Shown: positions 24,920-36,708 of the stretch, in pieces
How the letters are laid out: each line of letters opens with the position of its first letter
How positions within the stretch are numbered: the stretch's first letter is position 1
NCBI GenBank assembly: GCA_006937955.1
Contig: SSNP01000045.1
Location: forward strand, 810,833 to 874,832
DNA length: 64,000 bases
Source of the DNA: Pachypanchax playfairii
Taxonomy: Eukaryota > Chordata > Actinopteri > Cyprinodontiformes > Aplocheilidae
Direction of reading: 5' to 3'
Made by a program: the position numbers and the translations under genes
The notes under the pieces: model-generated
Seen by the model: only the letters and a program-made list of their open reading frames with translations
Told to the model about the DNA's origin: nothing
Databases searched by the model: none

Positions 24920-27000
24920 TGTGCGAGGAGGTGGAGGAGAGACTGAGAGGAGGAGGAGGAGAGACTGAGAGGAGGAGGAGAGACTGAGAGGAGGTGGAGG
25001 AGAGACTGAGAGGAGGTGGAGGAGAGACTGAGAGGAGGAGGAGGAGAGACTGAGAGGACGAGGAGGAGATGCCGAGAGGAGGAGGAGGAGATGCCGAGAG
25101 AGGAGGAGGAGAGACTGAGAGGAGGAGGAGAGACTGAGAGGAGGAGGAGGAGAGACTGAGAGGAGGGGGAGGAGAGACTGAGAGGAGGAGGAGGAGAGAC
25201 TGAGAGGAGGAGGAGGAGAGACTGAGGAGGAGGAGGAAAGACTGAGAGGAGGAGGAGGAGAGACTGAGGAGGAGGAGGAGAGACTGAGAGGAGGAGGAGG
25301 AGAGACTGAGAGGACGAGGAGGAGGAGGAGGAGGAGGAGGAGAGACTGAGAGGAGGAGGAGGAGAGACTGAGAGGAGGAGGAGGAGAGACTGAGAGGAGG
25401 TGGAGGAGAGACTGAGAGGAGGAGGAGGAGAGACTGAGAGGAGGTGGAGGAGAGACTGAGGAGGAGGAGGAGAGACTGAGAGGAGGTGGAGGAGAGACTG
25501 AGAGGAGGAGGAGAGGAGAGGAGGAGAGACTGAGAGGAGGTGGAGGAGAGACTGAGAGGAGGAGGAGGAGAGACTGAGAGGAGGTGGAGGAGAGACTGAG
25601 AGGACGAGGAGGAGATGCCGAGAGGAGGAGGAGGAGATGCCGAGAGGAGGAGGAGGAGAGACTGAGAGGGGGAGGAGGAGAGACTGAGAGGAGGAGGAGG
25701 AGAGACTGAGAGGAGGTGGAGGAGAGACTGAGAGGAGGTGGAGGAGAGACTGAGAGGACGAGGAGGAGAGACTGAGAGGAGGAGAGACTGAGAGGAGGTG
25801 GAGGAGAGACTGAGAGGAGGTGGAGGAGAGACTGAGAGGACGAGGAGGAGATGCCGAGAGGAGGAGGAGGAGATGCCGAGAGGAGGAGGAGGAGAGACTG
25901 AGAGGAGGAGGAGGAGAGACTGAGAGGAGGTGGAGGAGAGACTGAGGAGGAGGAGGAGAGACTGAGAGGAGGAGGAGAGGAGGAGGAGGAGAGACTGAGA
26001 GGAGGAGGAGGAGAGACGGAGAGGAGGAGGAGGAGAGACTGAGAGGAGGAGGAGGAGAGACTGAGAGGAGGTGGAGGAGAGACTGAGAGGAGGAGGAGGA
26101 GAGACTGAGAGGAGGAGGAGGAGAGACTGAGGAGGAGGAGGAGAGACTGAGAGGAGGTGGAGGAGAGACTGAGAGGACGAGGAGGAGAGACTAAGAGGAG
26201 GAGAGACTGAGAGGAGGTGGAGGAGAGACTGAGAGGAGGAGGAGGAGAGACTGAGAGGAGGAGGAGGAGATGCCGAGAGGAGGAGGAGGAGAGACTGAGA
26301 GGAGGAGGAGGAGAGACCGAGAGGAGGAGAGACTGAGAGGGGGAGGAGGAGAGACTGAGAGGAGGAGGAGGAGAGACTGAGAGGAGGTGGAGGAGAGACT
26401 GAGAGGAGGTGGAGGAGAGACTGAGAGGAGGAGGAGGAGAGACCGAGAGGAGGAGGGACTGAGAGGAGGAGGAGGAGAGACTGAGAGGAGGTGGAGGAGA
26501 GACTGAGAGGAGGAGGAGGAGAGACTGAGAGGAGGAGAGACTGAGAGGAGGAGGAGGAGAGACTGAGAGGAGGTGGAGGAGAGACTGAGAGGAGGTGGAG
26601 GAGAGACTGAGAGGACGAGGAGGAGAGACTGAGAGGGGGAGGGGGAGAGACTGAGGAGGAGGAGGAAAGACTGAGAGGAGGAGGAGGAGAGACTGAGGAG
26701 GAGGAGGAGAGGCTGAGAGGAGGAGGAGGAGAGACTGAGAGGACGAGGAGGAGATGCCGAGAGGAGGAGGAGGAGATGCCGAGAGGAGGAGGAGGAGAGA
26801 CTGAGAGGAGGAGGAGGAGAGACTGAGAGGAGGAGAGACTGAGAGGAGGTGGAGGAGAGACTGAGAGGAGGTGGAGGAGAGACTGAGAGGAGGTGGAGGA
26901 GAGACTGAGAGGAGGAGGAGGAGAGACTGAGAGGAGGAGGAGGAGAGACTGAGGAGGAGGAGGAAAGACTGAGAGGAGGTGGAGGAGAGACTGAGAGGAC
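24920..27000 (+). repeat. GA-rich minisatellite, ~24-bp unit, >2 kb
   Basis: About 80-90 tandem copies of a unit with consensus gaggaggaggaggagagactgaga. Recurrent variants include ggtgga for ggagga, gacgagg, and gatgccgag in place of gagactgag, plus units lacking 2-6 bp. Units are mostly 24 bp, so the complementary strand stays open in one frame as a Ser/Leu-rich octapeptide repeat (frame 26191-27057). That frame includes gap Ns and is an artefact. The array runs into an assembly gap at 27001, so its true length is unknown. It lies in MED30 intron 3. Confidence 0.97.
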
Positions 27001-27051
27001 NNNNNNNNNNNNNNNNNNNNNNNNNNNNNNNNNNNNNNNNNNNNNNNNNNN
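27001..27051. other. Assembly gap (51 N)
   Basis: A run of 51 N at the junction of the purine-rich minisatellite and a pyrimidine-rich simple repeat. Confidence 0.99.
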
Positions 27052-27074
27052 AACCAAAGACTTCAGAATAAAAG

Positions 27075-27133
27075 TCTCCTCTCCTCTCCTCTCCTCTCCT
27101 CTCCTCTCCTCTCCTCTCCTCTCCTCTCCTCTA
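27075..27133 (+). repeat. (CTCCT)n simple repeat
   Basis: About 11 copies of ctcct begin 24 bp after the N gap. The strand asymmetry is opposite to that of the minisatellite on the other side of the gap. Confidence 0.95.
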
Positions 27134-28029
27134 ATCCTTTCTCCTCGCTTGCAGACACTTACACTTGTAATTCCCCGTCAGATCCGTCGGAGTCTAAGCC
27201 GTGATTTGAGTTTCCAGCGACAGTCCGGATTAGCAGAGGAATCCTGAGTCACCTTTTATTTTTTTCTCCTCCTCTCTCTCCTCCTGTTATTTCTCCTGTA
27301 TATATATATTTGTCTCAAACAGCTGCTGCTCGTGTTCTAACTTCTAAATTACTAAAAAGAGAAATGTGTCTTCTTGATATAATGATATCAGATTCCAGCT
27401 TGATTTTCTGTAACATTTAGTGGATCAGAACTTCCTCCTTGAGTTTGTATTTATCAGTTTTAATAAGCGAGACGAGGGAGTTTTGTTAATGACACGCGTT
27501 TGACAGTTTACAGATTCGGATTTCATGCCAGCAGGTTTACAACGAGGCGTTTGTGTCTAATTGATTTTGTCTTCTGGTGGCCTGAGCTGAAATCCGTCTT
27601 GACACAACACACAGATACAGCTGTTAGAACTTCTCTAGCGGCAAAGTTTGTGTGAAGCAGAATCTTAATGTGGTGCTTTCGATGAAAAATTCATTTTCAC
27701 TCTTCTGTTGAGGACGGCCTCTTTGATCTGATTTGGTTGGGTTGGAGGGAAGAAGGGAGGGTGATGAAGAAAATCACAGAAATCCAGATGAGAGATGTGG
27801 AGACGGGTGGAAGAGACGGAGGAAAATTCTAGTTTTTTTTTACATCTCAGGTCGAGACTTTCTATTTTTCCTGTTTTGAGCAATAAGATGCTCCCGACTT
27901 ATCGACATTCTGTGTAATTTAGTGGTTATTTCAAACTTGACATAAATAGAAAGACTTCTTACAACATTTCAATCTTTTTGGTAAAAACACTCAGAATCTT
28001 TTGGAGGATTTTTCTGAGTTCTTCGTGTG

Positions 28030-28130
28030 GACGGCGTGGGGATCGGGGGGACGGACCTCTGATCGCTGCTCGGAGGACTTTCCATTTTCGTACACGGGGC
28101 TTTTGCTCCATCAGCTGAGCTACCTGGTGC
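28030..28130 (-). mobile_element. tRNA-derived SINE fragment
   Basis: On the minus strand, ggtagctcagctgatggagc (28123-28104) contains a tRNA-type box A. It is followed by gtgtacgaaaatggaaagtcctccgagcag, the arrangement seen in fish tRNA-derived SINEs. The box B region is degenerate, so it is not a functional tRNA gene. The downstream body is not recognised. Confidence 0.5.
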
Positions 28131-29339
28131 CTCGGGGATTTGGGTTTTGTCTGGTCAGCAAATGTAAAGTAATCCTGGATTTGAATCCTGGATTTGTCCC
28201 CTTGTTGTGCAGCGCACTCGTTCAGTCTCACACTGTGTGAAAAGATCTCACATACTTTCTCTTAGCGCACGTACGACCTTTTCTTCCTGCTCTCGGACAT
28301 TTATTAGACTCATAAATGTATTTTCTATCCCTTGACAAGAGACACTGATCGGACTTTATTCTATACAGAAATCCTTTTTATTCGGCCCAAATGAATCCAG
28401 TACAAGAGCTGCTTTTCTTTGTGTAACAGAACACGAGGTGCAACAAGGCTGTAATGTTGTGTGGAGATAAAGAATGTGCAAACAGCACTAAGCTGCTGTG
28501 ATAAAACCCTCATCAGAGCTGCAGCGGCTGGGCTTTATTTGCTCAGACAGTAAAAAGCTCTGCTGCACGTCGTGACGGGATTTTACAACATTTTACTGTT
28601 TTTATTTTCCTTCACAAATCAAAACCCAGTTCAGTTTTTCAAATTACACACGTACAATCACATGAACATTAAAGTGACATTAACTGCGAGACACTTGGAG
28701 AAAGAAATATTTTCAGTCACAGAGTTCCAGGAGGACGTGCTTACCTGCACACATGATTACACCTGGATGCGTCTCCTCGGGTCACTGTGCCGCGTCTCCC
28801 TCAGAGACTCCAGCCTCCTTTCACGAGCTGTTGACTGACCAGCCTGCATGTCTGAGGCTGCTGCAGGCTGAAAGGGCATCTGAACATTAATATGGGGCCA
28901 AGATGACTGACTCTTCTCTTCTTCTCTGTTTTTTTTCCCTTTTAAATATTTTAACTGTGAAGGATCAGAGTGGCAGTAATTATGTGGTTTATATTCTCCC
29001 ACAAAATCATTTCTGTGATAAAAGCAGCCTTCGTATTTAAAGATCTGCTGAAGAACGTTTGTAACGAACATGCTGCGAAGGCTTTTCTGCCTCTAAAGTT
29101 TTATTTCTGCTGAGAAAAATCTGCACTTTCATGTCTGGTCTTCAAAAAAAAAAAAAAAAAAAAGGCTGTGCTTCAGTTCTGTGGTGAAATATTGATCCAA
29201 AAGTGAGAAGATGCGAAACACAATCTGTTACGCTCGAAGATCCAGATGAAGCTCAATTAAAAAACAACATTTTCTGTTACAGATAAAAAGACAAGTGTTG
29301 TATCATTTGTTTAAAGAATACTGAGACAATAACTGGGTT

Positions 29340-29930
29340 GACTTGTTAGAGTCATGAGGCTTAACCCTTATAACACGCTGACGCGCACTCCAAATCCACG
29401 TCAGCGACGCAGAATGAAGAAGAGAAGCTCCTAAAAGCCCCTGAGAAAAGAACTGGAAGGCCTCCAAATTTTTCACTCCCTAATATCTTCAAGGACAATC
29501 AGCTAAACAGCTGATATTAAAAGAGCGGTGTGAAATCGATTGCTCAAGGTGTTATCTGCGCTGCATAAATGGTTGGTAATTAGTCATGGCTAAAGGAGTG
29601 TTACTGAGAGTGAGATGGATTTAATTTTAATAGATTTCACTGCAGTGCAGATACTGTAGCTCCTAACAGGAGCAGCTGAGTGTCTCTGTGCTGCTTCTCC
29701 ACAAACCTCCAATCAGAAATGTTTTCAGGACTTTTTTTTTTTCCTCCAAATGCAGCCCACACTTGGCAGCTGTGCTTGATTTTATTGTTCAAGGTCCTCA
29801 GCTGCAGCAGCAGTGACAGAACCATTATTAGTTTATGCATAAATGAAGCACTTGAGTCCACGGCAGCTGTTGACTTGAAGTTCTCGGTGCAAAATTTGGA
29901 GGCAATCAGAGGATGAAATCCCGAGTGAGT
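29340..29930. promoter_or_regulatory. Candidate conserved non-coding element
   Basis: Unique sequence with constrained-looking blocks (gatattaaaagagcggtgtg, atcgattgctcaaggtgtta, cataaatggttggtaattag, ttagtttatgcataaatgaa). Homeodomain (taatta) and octamer-like words are frequent. There is no coding support for the small frames on either strand. Confidence 0.4.
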
Positions 29931-31852
29931 GAGTGACTGGAAGGTTTACAGACGTATGTGTTACTGTGGCGATAGGTGGAGATGAGAATTAATATGTAAT
30001 ATATGGAAGAGATTTGAACAAGACTTTATGTTTTTGGAGAAAACATACTGCTAATTCAGGTTTTTCTCTGTAAATCTTTGTTCTGTTCTAAATGGAGGAT
30101 TAGTTTGGCAGAAGAGAAGCGTGACGTTAACGAAGCTGCAAAACTAAACTGGTTGCTTTAAACAGATGCTGCAGTTTTACTCCTGAACACTAGGTGTCGC
30201 TACAAAAATACGCAGATGTAACAGTTTCAGATTTTTTTGCATTTCTTTAAAATGCTTTTTTAAAGTTTAGCTAATATTTGCATTATTTGGGTGCAGGGTC
30301 ATCTCAGCTCCACTTCCTGTTTTACAAAATGACTATTTGTATGAAGAACAGCAGGTTACAAGACGTGCACGATCAGCTAAACAAAGCAGAGTTGCCTCAG
30401 TGTCACAGACTGATCAGCTGTTTGATTTCCTGCTGTTTAATATAGAGAACTGTCAGAAACTTTTCAACTAAAGAAAAAAGCTCAAGAATGAGCAACTTGA
30501 AGAACATCAAAAGAAAGGAAAAGGTGCAAACATACAAACTACATCCAGGTTCAGTGAGCTGGTTGCAGGGAGATGAAATCCAGGAAGTTTTTACCTTTTT
30601 CCTGCAGTGTTTATTTACTAAGGAGGAGTAAATGAAGCTGAAACAGCAGCGTTATTTCACATATTGTAAAACAACTGCCTCCAGATGTTTCATCACTCTG
30701 AGCAGCGCATCGGTCCAGCCTGATGACCTGATGTAGCTCACTGCCATGATGGACGTGTGACGTCTTCTGATTGGACACGTTGAAACATGGATTTTAACAG
30801 TCATTGTGTTGATTGGCTGGTGGATCTTAGCTCGTGTCTCTGTACCAGATTTAATTCATTAAGATGGAAGATTCCTTTGGGAAAAAGCAAAAAAGGTTGA
30901 ATTCACATTTAGCTGCTTCAAATTGAAACTGTTGCTGCTTCTGCTTAAACGTAAATTTATAATTTTTGTATGGTTTCAGTCAGCTGTTGCATGCTGAGTG
31001 CTTAGTGTTAAAATGGATAAAGTTGATGAAGATCACTTTGTGTCTTTGCCGGTCAGTAAAACTGAGATACTGTTGAGAATTTTTAGGAAGTTTTTGGGGT
31101 CTAGAGCCTTCTGGTCTGGTCTGTTTGATTCAGCAGCAGGTGATCCTGCACCGCGCCGCAGGAAGCACCCAGATGTAGAGGGTCAGGTTTAAGACGAGAC
31201 TCCTCCCACCAGCTACAGAGTTCTACTGGATCAGACGGGTTCAGATCTTTTAGACAGAGTCGGAGTAACAGCAGGATTCAACAGTCTGGATTGACTGACT
31301 CCTTCAGCTGAATGAGAAACAGCTGACTGAAGTAAACAATGATGAATCAGTCGACTCGTTCCGATTCGCTGCCCGTGGGAAACACGCAGCTTGTTTCATT
31401 CACGTCTTTAGTAGAAACGTTTACGTTTTGATGACGTCTTTACACGAAGCAGTCGGATCATGAGATAATGAAGCTTCCTGTTTGTTATCAACAGCAGCAG
31501 AATCATTAGATCTGATGCTCTTCATTTAAACAGATTAAAAATATCTAAATAAATAAATAAGTCTGTTTAAGAAGCAGAAACTTTCTGTGGAAGTCCTTAA
31601 TATCTGCATATCATTCTTTAATGTTTGTCTATTTTTAATGAAATTTAAAATATTTTTCTGCAGAAACGGGTTTATTTGAACCTTCAGCAACGTTAAACTT
31701 TTATTTTTTAAAGATTGATGTAAAAACATGAGCTCAGACGACAAACCTGAAGGAAAAATTCATGCTTTTGTTTCTTCAATGCTGAAAAATAAACTCTGAA
31801 TACGTTAATTAATCAAAGTAAATATTCTGTTTTGTGTTTTCTCTTCTCGTAG

Positions 31853-31948
31853 AAGCTGAAGCAGAAGAATCAGCAGCTGAAGCAGATCATGGACCAACTC
31901 CGCAACCTCATCTGGGAGATCAACTCCATGCTGGCAGTCAGGAGCTGA
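31853..31948 (+). CDS. med30: MED30 exon 4 (terminal coding exon)
   Basis: Encodes 31 codons plus TGA in phase 0: KLKQKNQQLKQIMDQLRN, then LIWEINSMLAVRS and stop at 31946-31948. The acceptor is ctcttctcgtag. It is the predicted C-terminal coiled coil of MED30 and closely matches the human protein, which ends in a very similar sequence. Confidence 0.98.
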   Translation, partial: KLKQKNQQLKQIMDQLRNLIWEINSMLAVRS

Positions 31949-32095
31949 GCACACACGTCATGCACAGGAACAGCAGGTTGTTCACTAATGACTGAGGCTG
32001 CACTTTACACAGGAAATGGAAACGTTGCTTCCAGAAGAAAGTCTGAAACAGTAGAAGAAGAATGAAGGAATAAAAACGAGGATTTAAGGACTTGG
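31949..32095 (+). other. med30: MED30 3' UTR (proposed), with poly(A) signal
   Basis: Sequence following the MED30 stop. A canonical AATAAA lies at 32069-32074, about 120 bp after the stop, followed by aacgagg and T-rich sequence. This gives a short 3' UTR; the real cleavage site is not known. Confidence 0.5.
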
Positions 32096-33769
32096 TAATC
32101 TGTTTACCTCAGTAACTTCCATTTCCATCAGCATTAGGACTCCAGGTAAAACTGAAGGGTTGATATATTATTTGTAGGTACTAGTTAAATTAGAGATACT
32201 TCCATATATTTAATCATCAAATGCTGCACATCTATTACATCAGAAAGATTTCTGCTCCTTAAAGAGTTGAAGTGATGTAAAACCATCCAGATGTTACAAC
32301 TTCCTGTAAAATTTCCTGCTGAAGTATAAATCTTTAGTGATTTAAAGAGAAACACGGTGTCATTTTGTTGTTTCGTCTGTCCAGTGTGCGTTTTATGGTG
32401 TGTAGTTGTGCTTTATCAACAGGTATTTTCTATAATAACACAAATGGACTGAAACACACCTGAGAATAATAACAGGAAGGAAAGGAAAAGGTTTTCAGGT
32501 GAGACGTTGATGGATCCTGGTGTTTTTCTAACAGCTGTGGTTTGAAATATCAGACTTGATTTGGTTATTCTGGACATTCGGATCCAGATTCTGTTTCCAC
32601 TTCCTGTTTCTGTTTTAATATGATTCACATTCAAAGTAAAAGGAACATCTGGATCTCCCAGATCCGTAGGACATCAAACAGATCCTTATGAAGACGGTTC
32701 GTATCCAGCTGTTTTGTTTGCATTGTTTAACATGGATCAGTCAGCTACTGCAGTCTTTTCTTTTATTTTGAAAGATCCTCCACTGTGATGTCCCTGATCC
32801 AGACCGTTCCAGCTGGACGATGTGAAGCGTGTCCTGGATGCACATCATACTCCTTCACTGCACTAACGTGCATCCAGTTACGGGTTAATAACACCTGAAC
32901 AGGTAAGATAATCAACCCAGTCTGTGTTCATGCGTCATGGCCGAACAGCTCACAAGCAGGAAAACAAACTCACGGCTCGTTTCATCTGGTGATAAAATTC
33001 TGTCCCTCCTGAGATTCTTTTGTCCAACTCGCTTCTCCGCTGCAGCTCCGTGCTGCTTTCAGTGTCTGTAGGAGTTTTGTGTTTTTACTTCTGTAAAGTC
33101 TCTTTTAAGCTGGAGAAAGAGACGAATCCACGAAGGACCTGCTGGTTTCAACATGAAACCAACACGTCCACCATCACGCTGGTGCCGCGCCGCCGCGGGG
33201 TCACAGATACGCATGTGTTTGATACGGGTTGTTTAATAATTCAGAACAAAGCCGGGGACGGATCTGAGACACGTTATAAAGCTGCTGTCCGCAGGGAGAC
33301 ACAGAAGGACAGATGCAACGTTTAGAGCCATGAGACGGCTTTCAGCAGAGCAGGAAAAAAAAAAATCGATGTTCTGAGTGGTGACTAATAAACCCTCCTC
33401 AGTGGTCCAACGCAGAGCCTGTTATTATATCTCAGAAGGCAGCGCCGCGTTGAAGGACTATTATTACTGTACAAATAGAGCGTGTTCTCATTCAGCCGAG
33501 CCAGAGGTCAGAGGTCGGGGCTGAATACTTGTCCATACACACTCTCATCACAAATGATGAAATGGAAAAAAAATGTGGATTTTTATTAAAGTGGACTGTC
33601 AGTCCCTGTGCAGAAGAGGTTGATGTTGCAGCAGCGTCGCTGCTACATACAGAAAATTCTTTATTTTGTATGTAAAAGGCTTTTTAGAAACAACCAGGAA
33701 GTGATTTCAGCATGTGAGTGTAGCGTGTACACACACCAGCTACTGTTACCTCCACCTGTCCACAAAGGG

Positions 33770-33905
33770 TGAATCAGCCAATCATCAGGCAGCAACTGAA
33801 TCCATTCAAGCATCACAACAGGGAAGGAACAGCTGATCTACTGGGATTTTAACCCACAACCATCTCTCAGATTCTAGTGTTCAGAATGGGAGCTGGACGT
33901 CTGTG
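33770..33905 (+). mobile_element. Tc1-like transposon relic
   Basis: The blocks caatcatcaggcagcaactg, agctgatctactgggatttt, cccacaaccatctctcagat and gttcagaatgggagc follow, in order, a common fish Tc1-like element whose 5' part contains a tgatctcctgggattttc-type stretch. It is internally deleted, so no transposase remains. Identification is from memory of the consensus. Confidence 0.5.
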
Positions 33906-34196
33906 TCTTGAAGACTTTTCACTCTTAATCTGAAAAGCTTCTGCATCACGGTTTGGGAGTCCAGTGTTGTGACGTGTTGGAGATGTTTTAATCAGCTGTT
34001 TCGCAGCGTGGAAGATGTTTGAAAGAGGAGTGAAGGAAACAGGAACTGGTCTCAGGTCAGTCTGTCACGACCGTCGATGCTTCATGAAACGGTTTCAGGG
34101 AGCAGAAGAAGTCCAGGCGCCGCTACAGGAAAACGTTTTAGATCAACAGATTTTTAACAAAAGACACAAAAACAACCAAATATAATCAAATATGAG

Positions 34197-36235
34197 TTTA
34201 TTTTTTTTTATAAATCATTCTTACAAAATTGGCATCGATCTATTTCATTGTGGTCTATAAAAGTCTCTTAGTTACAAGGTAGGAGGAAGGAAAGGCATCA
34301 GGACAGCCGGGCTCAACGGATTTCTCACCCACTGCGAGTGGAACGTAGTCAGTCAAACGGGAAGTGGTCATGCATCATCGCCATAGCAACAGTGTCCAAA
34401 CACAACATGAAAATGGGGGAATCTTAGAGGATGGAAGGTGTGACTCATCCAGTGACCCAAGTCAGAACTCAACTGTTGATAAAAGGCACAAATCAAGAAC
34501 AGGCCGGTTTCCAGCAGCATGAAGACGCCGCCCGGCGCGCTTCAACCTAAACGCTCTGCATTCTGAATAACTTGCATAAAGTTCCCCTGAAGAAACGGCA
34601 GAGACCTTTCAATGACTCACAGGACCAAACTGGGTCACTTCCTGTTATCTTTATAATCTGAAGAGCCAAGATGGCGCCGTCCAATCCCATTCTACAGCAC
34701 CACATTCTCAAGAAACTCTCTCACCCTCTTGGGGACGCATGTTAGGAGTGAGTGATGGATGTTTCTCGTGTGTGATGATCAACTACAGAGATTCAAAGAT
34801 CTGAATGAAGAGAATGTTGATCTCAAATCTAGTGACTCGACGTTAAACAGATAAACAAAAGCGTCAGATTGTAAATATTGAAACCAGCAGCGTGCGGGAG
34901 GAGAAGCTGCGTAGCATCACTTTGTGAAGGCAACAAACATCATGATCAAAGACAGAAACAAAAAGGCCACTTGAACATTTATTAAAGCGTCTGCAGAGTC
35001 TCGCCGGGCGGCGACGCTTGTTTCCTCTGAACTGATGCCTCAGTTCAGCACGACACCTCCCAAACAAATAGAGTAAGATGGTCGCTGCGTCACAACCCTG
35101 TGAGATACTGACGCACCTCGACGCCCCACCAATCAACTGATCTGGTTTTTAAACTCATCAGGAGGCGTGGCGTCAGTGCGATGATGTGAAACGGCGCTCT
35201 AAATGAAACCTGATTGAGATCTAAATGTTTCTCTGCGTCTGATGTAACGAGGGGAAAAATAAACAGGAAATAAGATTTAAAGACGAGCGTTCAGGCGTGT
35301 TAAACACACGGAGGCAACGTGATGTGCAATAAAGAATTAAAGGCCGACCCTGATGTCAGAATGGCACCGATACGCTTAAAACCCTGATCAGTAGAAACCC
35401 GCAGCAGCCTGGAAGGTTCGTCTGTCTCTGCAGCACTCAGAGAGGAAACGTTTGGGTTAGAACGCAGCGTTCTGCTCCATTTCATCCACAAATGTTCATT
35501 TCACTCATTCCATCGGAGGGAAAATGTTTCTCTGCTGCAGCTTCTGGTTGGATGAGCCAACGTTCAGGCTCTGCACGCAAAGACACACAGACGAGTGGAG
35601 GCGAATTCCACCGAGGAAATGAGATGAGAAACGAACTGAACGAGAGGAAAATGGCAGATGAAATGAGGTTTTTTTTTAAACTTCCCTCAGTGATAAACGG
35701 GACAGACGGTTACAGATCGACACAAACGTCCAGCTGTGACTGAAAACATCACAGATTATCACGGATTAACGACTCCAACTGGCTTTTACCTTTCAGTGAA
35801 AACAAACTGGACTTGTGAGTCCAGTTTAATGTCCTGATGCGATGGGGATGGGGTTGCTAGGGACGACCAGTGGGGTTTGTGGTAGGCTGCCATCACAAAC
35901 GCCTTCCCTCCTCCACCATCCTGCACATGTGCAGAAGCGGCAGGACGTCCTCCTTGTTCCTGTTGTACAAAAAATATTCTATGATAGTTTTAGTCAGTAG
36001 TGTGCGCCACGTTTGGCATGTTCGTGTACTTGTCCGTCTCAGTCTACGTGTTTCACTTCCTGTATCAACTCCTAGCGGCGGCGCTCTGGTCATTGGCAAT
36101 ATGCTGAGTGGAAGACAGAGCAGCATCTCTTCCTGTCCATCCCACTGTAGTCCGGCGATTACTCCGACTTTCCACCGAGTCTCTTTCTCTCGCCTCCCCC
36201 TGCGTGGGGTCTCCCCCGAGGGGGCGGCGGTCCTG
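34197..36235 (-). other. ext1: Possible EXT1 3' UTR
   Basis: The 2 kb downstream of the EXT1 stop has no other gene. Minus-strand AATAAA hexamers occur at 34983-34978 and 34202-34197, giving 3' UTRs of about 1.25 or 2.0 kb. A YY1-like word (caagatggcg, + strand, 34667-34676) lies within it. Its end is inference; no transcript evidence is available. Confidence 0.35.
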
Positions 36236-36421
36236 TCAGAGCCTCTCGATGTCCCTGTATTTTTTGCGCAGGATAGAGACCTGGTCCTTAAAGAGGACGG
36301 GGTCCAGTCTCATTTGGGAATGGACGAGCGGCATGGTGCCAAACCAGCTGGCAAACTTGTTCATGCAGGTCTGGCGCTGGGCGAAGTGGTCCGGGTCGGC
36401 CCAGCGAGACGCTCTCGAAGA
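36236..36421 (-). CDS. ext1: EXT1 exon 11 (terminal)
   Basis: Encodes 61 codons plus TGA (36238-36236), starting SSRASRWADPDHF and ending ILRKKYRDIERL. Contains CMNKFASWFG and MRLDPVLFKDQ. It is the C-terminal end of the GT64 domain and closely matches the human C-terminus. The acceptor (minus strand) is ctgtctcag. Confidence 0.98.
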   Translation of the reverse strand, partial: SSRASRWADPDHFAQRQTCMNKFASWFGTMPLVHSQMRLDPVLFKDQVSILRKKYRDIERL

Positions 36422-36708
36422 CTGAGACAGAGAAAAACAAGGAGGAGGAGTTAGTCTCTGATCTGACGGGAGTCACATGGAAACCAGATCCTGAACAACA
36501 TCAACAGAACTAAACAAAACAGACTGAATCCACTTTACAATCTGCTGGAATAAACAACATGATCTACGACTCGTTTTCTGACATGAAAGACTCGAAGAAT
36601 TCATCCAGAGACAGAACTAATAAATCATCAGCTGTTTTCTAACGCTGTAAAAAGTTAGGAGCTGATTAACTGCATGTGTTACTGCCCTTGTAGAGACGAA
36701 GGTCTCAC

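Larger units (their letters stand above)
5625..31852 (+). other. med30: MED30 intron 3 (26 kb)
   Basis: A very large intron for a gene of this size. It holds the 586-bp MITE (6576-7161), X-box motifs (8387, 8718, 13806), a hairpin (12524), a SINE-type repeat (13450-13720), CNE-like islands (about 13990-17170, 22110-22740, 23690-23830, 29340-29930), an old dispersed repeat (21380-21880), a GA minisatellite plus gap (24920-27133) and a tRNA-SINE fragment (28030-28130). About 7200-8380, 8750-12260, 17200-21300 and 30000-31850 are AT-rich with no recognisable gene; a poly-A run of about 20 lies near 29144. Confidence 0.8.
251..31948 (+). other. med30: MED30 gene span (partial: exons 2-4)
   Basis: Mediator complex subunit 30 is a small metazoan-enriched subunit of the Mediator head module, which bridges activators and RNA polymerase II in the nucleus. 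Three exons (53, 36 and 31 codons) join in phase 0 to give the C-terminal 120 residues of a protein that is about 178 residues in human. Recognisable tracts are LPNGVTYH, RLGKLQEHLR, LFRKLRL, GMDPIPPE, LIPFVEDDGSK, SEERREI and, at the C-terminus, LKQIMDQLRNLIWEIN. The last exon is a lysine/glutamine-rich predicted coiled coil, as in the human protein. All splice sites are GT/AG. Introns are 5.1 kb and 26.2 kb. The downstream neighbour EXT1 is convergent, as in human. The promoter and exon 1 are outside the window. No stop or frameshift is seen in the visible exons. Confidence 0.97.
32096..36235. other. Convergent MED30/EXT1 intergenic region
   Basis: A 4-kb region without coding exons. It contains a Tc1-like relic (about 33770-33905), a GC-rich block at 33170-33540, and on the right the probable EXT1 3' UTR. 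Candidate poly(A) signals for the minus-strand gene (TTTATT on +) are at 34978-34983, 34197-34202 and 33582-33587. The + frames at 35492 and 35870 are antisense to EXT1 and not genes. Confidence 0.6.

Noticed and set aside
26191..27057. A 288-codon minus-strand frame rich in Ser/Leu/Pro
   Set aside because: It is the complement of the 24-bp minisatellite, kept open because the unit is a multiple of 3, and it includes the N gap. No start context or domain.
30185..30200. cactaggtgtcgct as a third CTCF site
   Set aside because: Mismatches at two core positions of the consensus; too weak to list.
35870..36454. A 194-codon + strand frame
   Set aside because: It overlaps EXT1 exon 11 and 3' UTR in antisense; the EXT1 reading matches a known protein, this one matches nothing.
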